8,224 nucleotides of DNA, from the NCBI GenBank assembly GCA_036011785.1, contig DASCOB010000151.1:1-8224 (forward strand). The letters are read 5' to 3'. The translations under genes and the position numbers were made by a program. Shown here one piece after another: positions 7,082-8,224 of this stretch; the first letter of the stretch is position 1, and each line of letters opens with the position of its first letter. The stretch is from CAJWGI01 sp036011785 (GTDB lineage Bacteria > Chloroflexota > Anaerolineae > Anaerolineales > UBA11657). The notes beneath the pieces are model-generated. The model was given only the letters and a program-made list of their open reading frames with translations, had not been told where the DNA came from and searched no databases.

Positions 7082-7612
7082 TCATTCCTGAGGGGACCCG
7101 TCACGACACAAAACAAAATGTGACCGAGCATCGCTGTGATAAGTATATTGCTCGCCAAGAGCCTCTAAGGTGACCTTGGACCCGGGCGTGATCACCTGTG
7201 CATACCTGTAATCGTCCCGCGGACAGCCCAGACTGGCGTCAGCCCACTGCACCGGCTCAACAGTGAACACGGCGACGTCTTCCGATTGCACGCCCAAACG
7301 CGAAGCAAGATCTGCGCTGACCAAAGTCAGGAGATCGTCAGTCTGCTCGCCTGAGGCTTCACCACCCGAAGTTGGTTCCCCTGCAGGCATCACGGTCACC
7401 ACCTTGGGGGGCGGCAATTCGGTGAGATCAAGGGCGGGGGTGCCTGGAAACTGGTCTTCGAAATCCTTACGGAATTCCTCGAGCTCGGTGTCGCTGCCCT
7501 CTCCAGGAACAACAGTGCGGTCATTCGGACTTTGCTCATCATTGCCGCAAGACGCCAGTAAGAAGAGCAAGCTGGTGAGGGCCACACAAGCCACAGCGAA
7601 TGGAAACTTCAT
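7082..7612 (-). CDS. Small lipoprotein of unknown function
   Basis: From the ATG at 7612 the product is 176 aa. It opens with a textbook lipoprotein signal: MKFPF, a hydrophobic run ending FLLASC, and lipid-modified Cys22 in the lipobox LASC. Residues ~25-95 are an acidic, proline- and glycine-rich linker, probably disordered. The folded part is C-terminal (~95-170): DLASRLGV, an FTVEPVQWADASLGCP stretch, YAQVITPG, VTLEALGEQYTYHSD and FVLC. I have seen this SLGCP...ITPG...Y.YH.D pattern in Chloroflexota and cyanobacterial proteins, but I cannot name a function. Cys130 and Cys169 may form a disulphide. The frame is open back to 7708, but the start at 7612 is decided by GGAGG 7 nt upstream and by the signal peptide. 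It has an extended -10 promoter and precedes the GT-C gene by 123 nt, so it may be the first gene of the transcript. Confidence 0.85.
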   Translation of the reverse strand: MKFPFAVACVALTSLLFLLASCGNDEQSPNDRTVVPGEGSDTELEEFRKDFEDQFPGTPALDLTELPPPKVVTVMPAGEPTSGGEASGEQTDDLLTLVSADLASRLGVQSEDVAVFTVEPVQWADASLGCPRDDYRYAQVITPGSKVTLEALGEQYTYHSDARSHFVLCRDGSPQE

Positions 7613-7619
7613 TCGGCGC

Positions 7620-7624
7620 CCTCC
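7620..7624 (-). promoter_or_regulatory. Strong ribosome binding site of the lipoprotein gene
   Basis: GGAGG on the minus strand ends 7 nt before the ATG at 7612. It fixes the start of the lipoprotein and rules out the longer reading from 7708. Confidence 0.8.
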
Positions 7625-7658
7625 ACTAAGGCACCTTCCCGTTTTGGGCCACAGCCAC

Positions 7659-7667
7659 ATTGTATCA
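7659..7667 (-). promoter_or_regulatory. Extended -10 promoter of the lipoprotein gene
   Basis: The minus strand reads TGATACAAT (7667-7659), one mismatch from TGnTATAAT, placing the transcript start about 40 nt before the ATG. A perfect TTGACA box lies further up at 7708-7703. It is too far away to pair with this -10; it could pair with a poor TAGTCT (7686-7681) at 16-nt spacing. Two alternative promoters are therefore possible. Confidence 0.45.
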
Positions 7668-7873
7668 TGGCCACATAAGCAGACTATTCTTGCACCTGGG
7701 ATTGTCAATCTGTAAGAGTCCTCCCATCAATGATATCTGCCACGCCTCGATGGGAAATGGGTCTTTCTTTATCTAAAGGCCATCCCTGCCGACGCGCTAG
7801 GCGCGGGTGTGCTGTGGAAGACTAAACAGCCCTTAGAAAATTCCAAAAGGAAGCAGCCCCCTGGCCGGCTCTG
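7668..7873. other. Divergent intergenic region with two inverted repeats
   Basis: The gap between the two divergent starts is 313 nt (7613-7925) and holds no frame I would call a gene. Apart from the promoters listed separately, it contains a perfect 7-bp inverted repeat TCCCATC (7722-7728) / GATGGGA (7749-7755) with a 20-nt loop. It also contains a GC hairpin, CGCGC-TAG-GCGCG (7793-7805). Neither is followed by a T-run typical of a terminator. Confidence 0.35.
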
Positions 7874-7894
7874 GTGACCGCATGCCTGCGTCAC
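7874..7894. promoter_or_regulatory. Bulged dyad at the -35 position of the HTH gene promoter
   Basis: GTGA-C-CGCA, loop TGCC, then TGCG-TCAC: eight base pairs broken by one unpaired C at 7878. Its right arm covers the place where a -35 box should be (about 7890-7896) and no -35 match is seen. This is an operator-like position, suitable for repression or activation by a dimeric protein, possibly the HTH product itself. Confidence 0.4.
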
Positions 7895-7910
7895 GAAAAT
7901 TGCGCTGAAA

Positions 7911-7919
7911 TGGTATAAT
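7911..7919 (+). promoter_or_regulatory. Perfect extended -10 promoter, leaderless HTH gene
   Basis: TGGTATAAT matches TGnTATAAT exactly. The -10 hexamer ends at 7919 and the ATG begins at 7926, so the expected transcription start falls on or within a base or two of the start codon. No Shine-Dalgarno is present. Confidence 0.65.
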
Positions 7920-7925
7920 TTAGCC

Positions 7926-8224
7926 ATGCCTAAAACAAGTAAAGAACTTAGCCGGGAAGCACAGGTTCTGAAAGCATTTTCCCTTCAATCTGAGGGCATG
8001 AGCCTTACAGAATCCTGTAAGGAAGCGGGCATCGCCAAGCGTACCTACCAGCGCTGGTCAGAGTCGGTTCTAGGAAAGGTGGAGTACGAACTGGCCGAGA
8101 TTAAGGCGCAGATGGCCGCTCAGGCTGTAGGCGCATGGCCACTTGCTGTGGCAGAGGTCATTGGGATCGCAACAGGGGAAAGTACCGACGAAAGGCCGAC
8201 AAGCCCCCGTGACCGCCTGGCAGC
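7926..8224 (+). CDS. Helix-turn-helix protein, small-terminase/phage-like (partial, C-terminus outside window)
   Basis: The frame is open from the ATG at 7926 to the window end, giving 99 residues with no stop. After a short basic N-terminus, residues ~11-47 form a homeodomain-like helix-turn-helix: EAQVLKAFSL, then SLTESCKEAGIAKRTYQRW, with the turn at AGIAK and the recognition helix at RTYQRW. Next come a charged/Ala-rich helix (YELAEIKAQMAAQAVGAW) and a helix around PLAVAEVIGIATG. The RDRLA at the edge may start another helix. HTH plus helical tail is the layout of many phage small terminase subunits and phage- or transposon-borne HTH proteins, so this may be the first gene of a mobile element. 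An ordinary small regulator is equally possible. It is divergent from the lipoprotein gene and appears leaderless. The longer leftward context gives no att site. Confidence 0.65.
   Translation, partial: MPKTSKELSREAQVLKAFSLQSEGMSLTESCKEAGIAKRTYQRWSESVLGKVEYELAEIKAQMAAQAVGAWPLAVAEVIGIATGESTDERPTSPRDRLA

Noticed and set aside
7613..7708. Longer start of the lipoprotein at 7708
   Set aside because: The extra 32 residues precede a perfect lipoprotein signal and include the promoter and GGAGG site, so they are almost certainly untranslated.
1156..7915. Identical 11-mer CTGAAATGGTA at 1156-1166 and 7905-7915
   Set aside because: Several shared 11-mers are expected by chance in 8 kb. Only the second copy leads into a good -10, so a shared regulatory role is not supported.
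7668..7925. tRNA or small RNA gene in the divergent gap
   Set aside because: No cloverleaf or T-loop consensus (GGTTCGAATCC-like) was found. The inverted repeats are short and isolated.

Overview
The window looks like a chromosomal segment from a GC-rich bacterium (roughly 57% by eye), most plausibly a member of the Chloroflexota (Anaerolineae/Caldilineae-like). The basis is protein style. It has an OmpR-type winged helix + BTAD regulator with a Cys-x-x-Cys BTAD signature, a proline-rich FecR-domain lipoprotein, and a lipoprotein with a C-terminal SLGCP / ITPG / YTYHSD-type domain. All three are common in that phylum, but no marker gene is present, so the assignment is inference.

Six genes lie on the minus strand and, read in their own direction from right to left, are: a small lipoprotein (7612-7082); a 648-aa GT-C type membrane glycosyltransferase (6958-5012); a membrane-anchored SGNH/GDSL hydrolase (4976-3894, 35 nt after the glycosyltransferase); a winged-helix/BTAD/FHA transcription factor (3652-2498); an ExoA-like family 2 glycosyltransferase with C-terminal membrane helices (2255-1224); and a FecR-domain lipoprotein (1148 to beyond base 1, incomplete). 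At the right end a seventh gene runs on the plus strand (7926 to beyond 8224). It encodes a small helix-turn-helix protein resembling phage small-terminase or transposon-type HTH proteins.

Two glycosyltransferases plus an SGNH hydrolase suggest assembly and trimming or acylation of a cell-surface glycan. The central regulator has the same domain order as mycobacterial EmbR (winged helix, BTAD, FHA), a Ser/Thr-kinase-responsive activator of the embCAB genes, which themselves encode GT-C enzymes. This is the most interesting point of the window: it suggests phospho-signalling control of envelope glycan synthesis, although no kinase lies in the window and no target site is proven.

The gaps hold plausible regulatory DNA. 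Extended -10 elements (TGnTAnAAT type) precede the small lipoprotein, the regulator and the right-hand HTH gene. A TTTTAT/ATAAAA inverted repeat overlaps the regulator's -10. A perfect 12-bp palindrome and a start-site hairpin precede the GT-C gene. A bulged dyad sits at the -35 position of the HTH gene, which appears to be transcribed without a leader. I saw no tRNA, rRNA, CRISPR array, insertion sequence or convincing intrinsic terminator.
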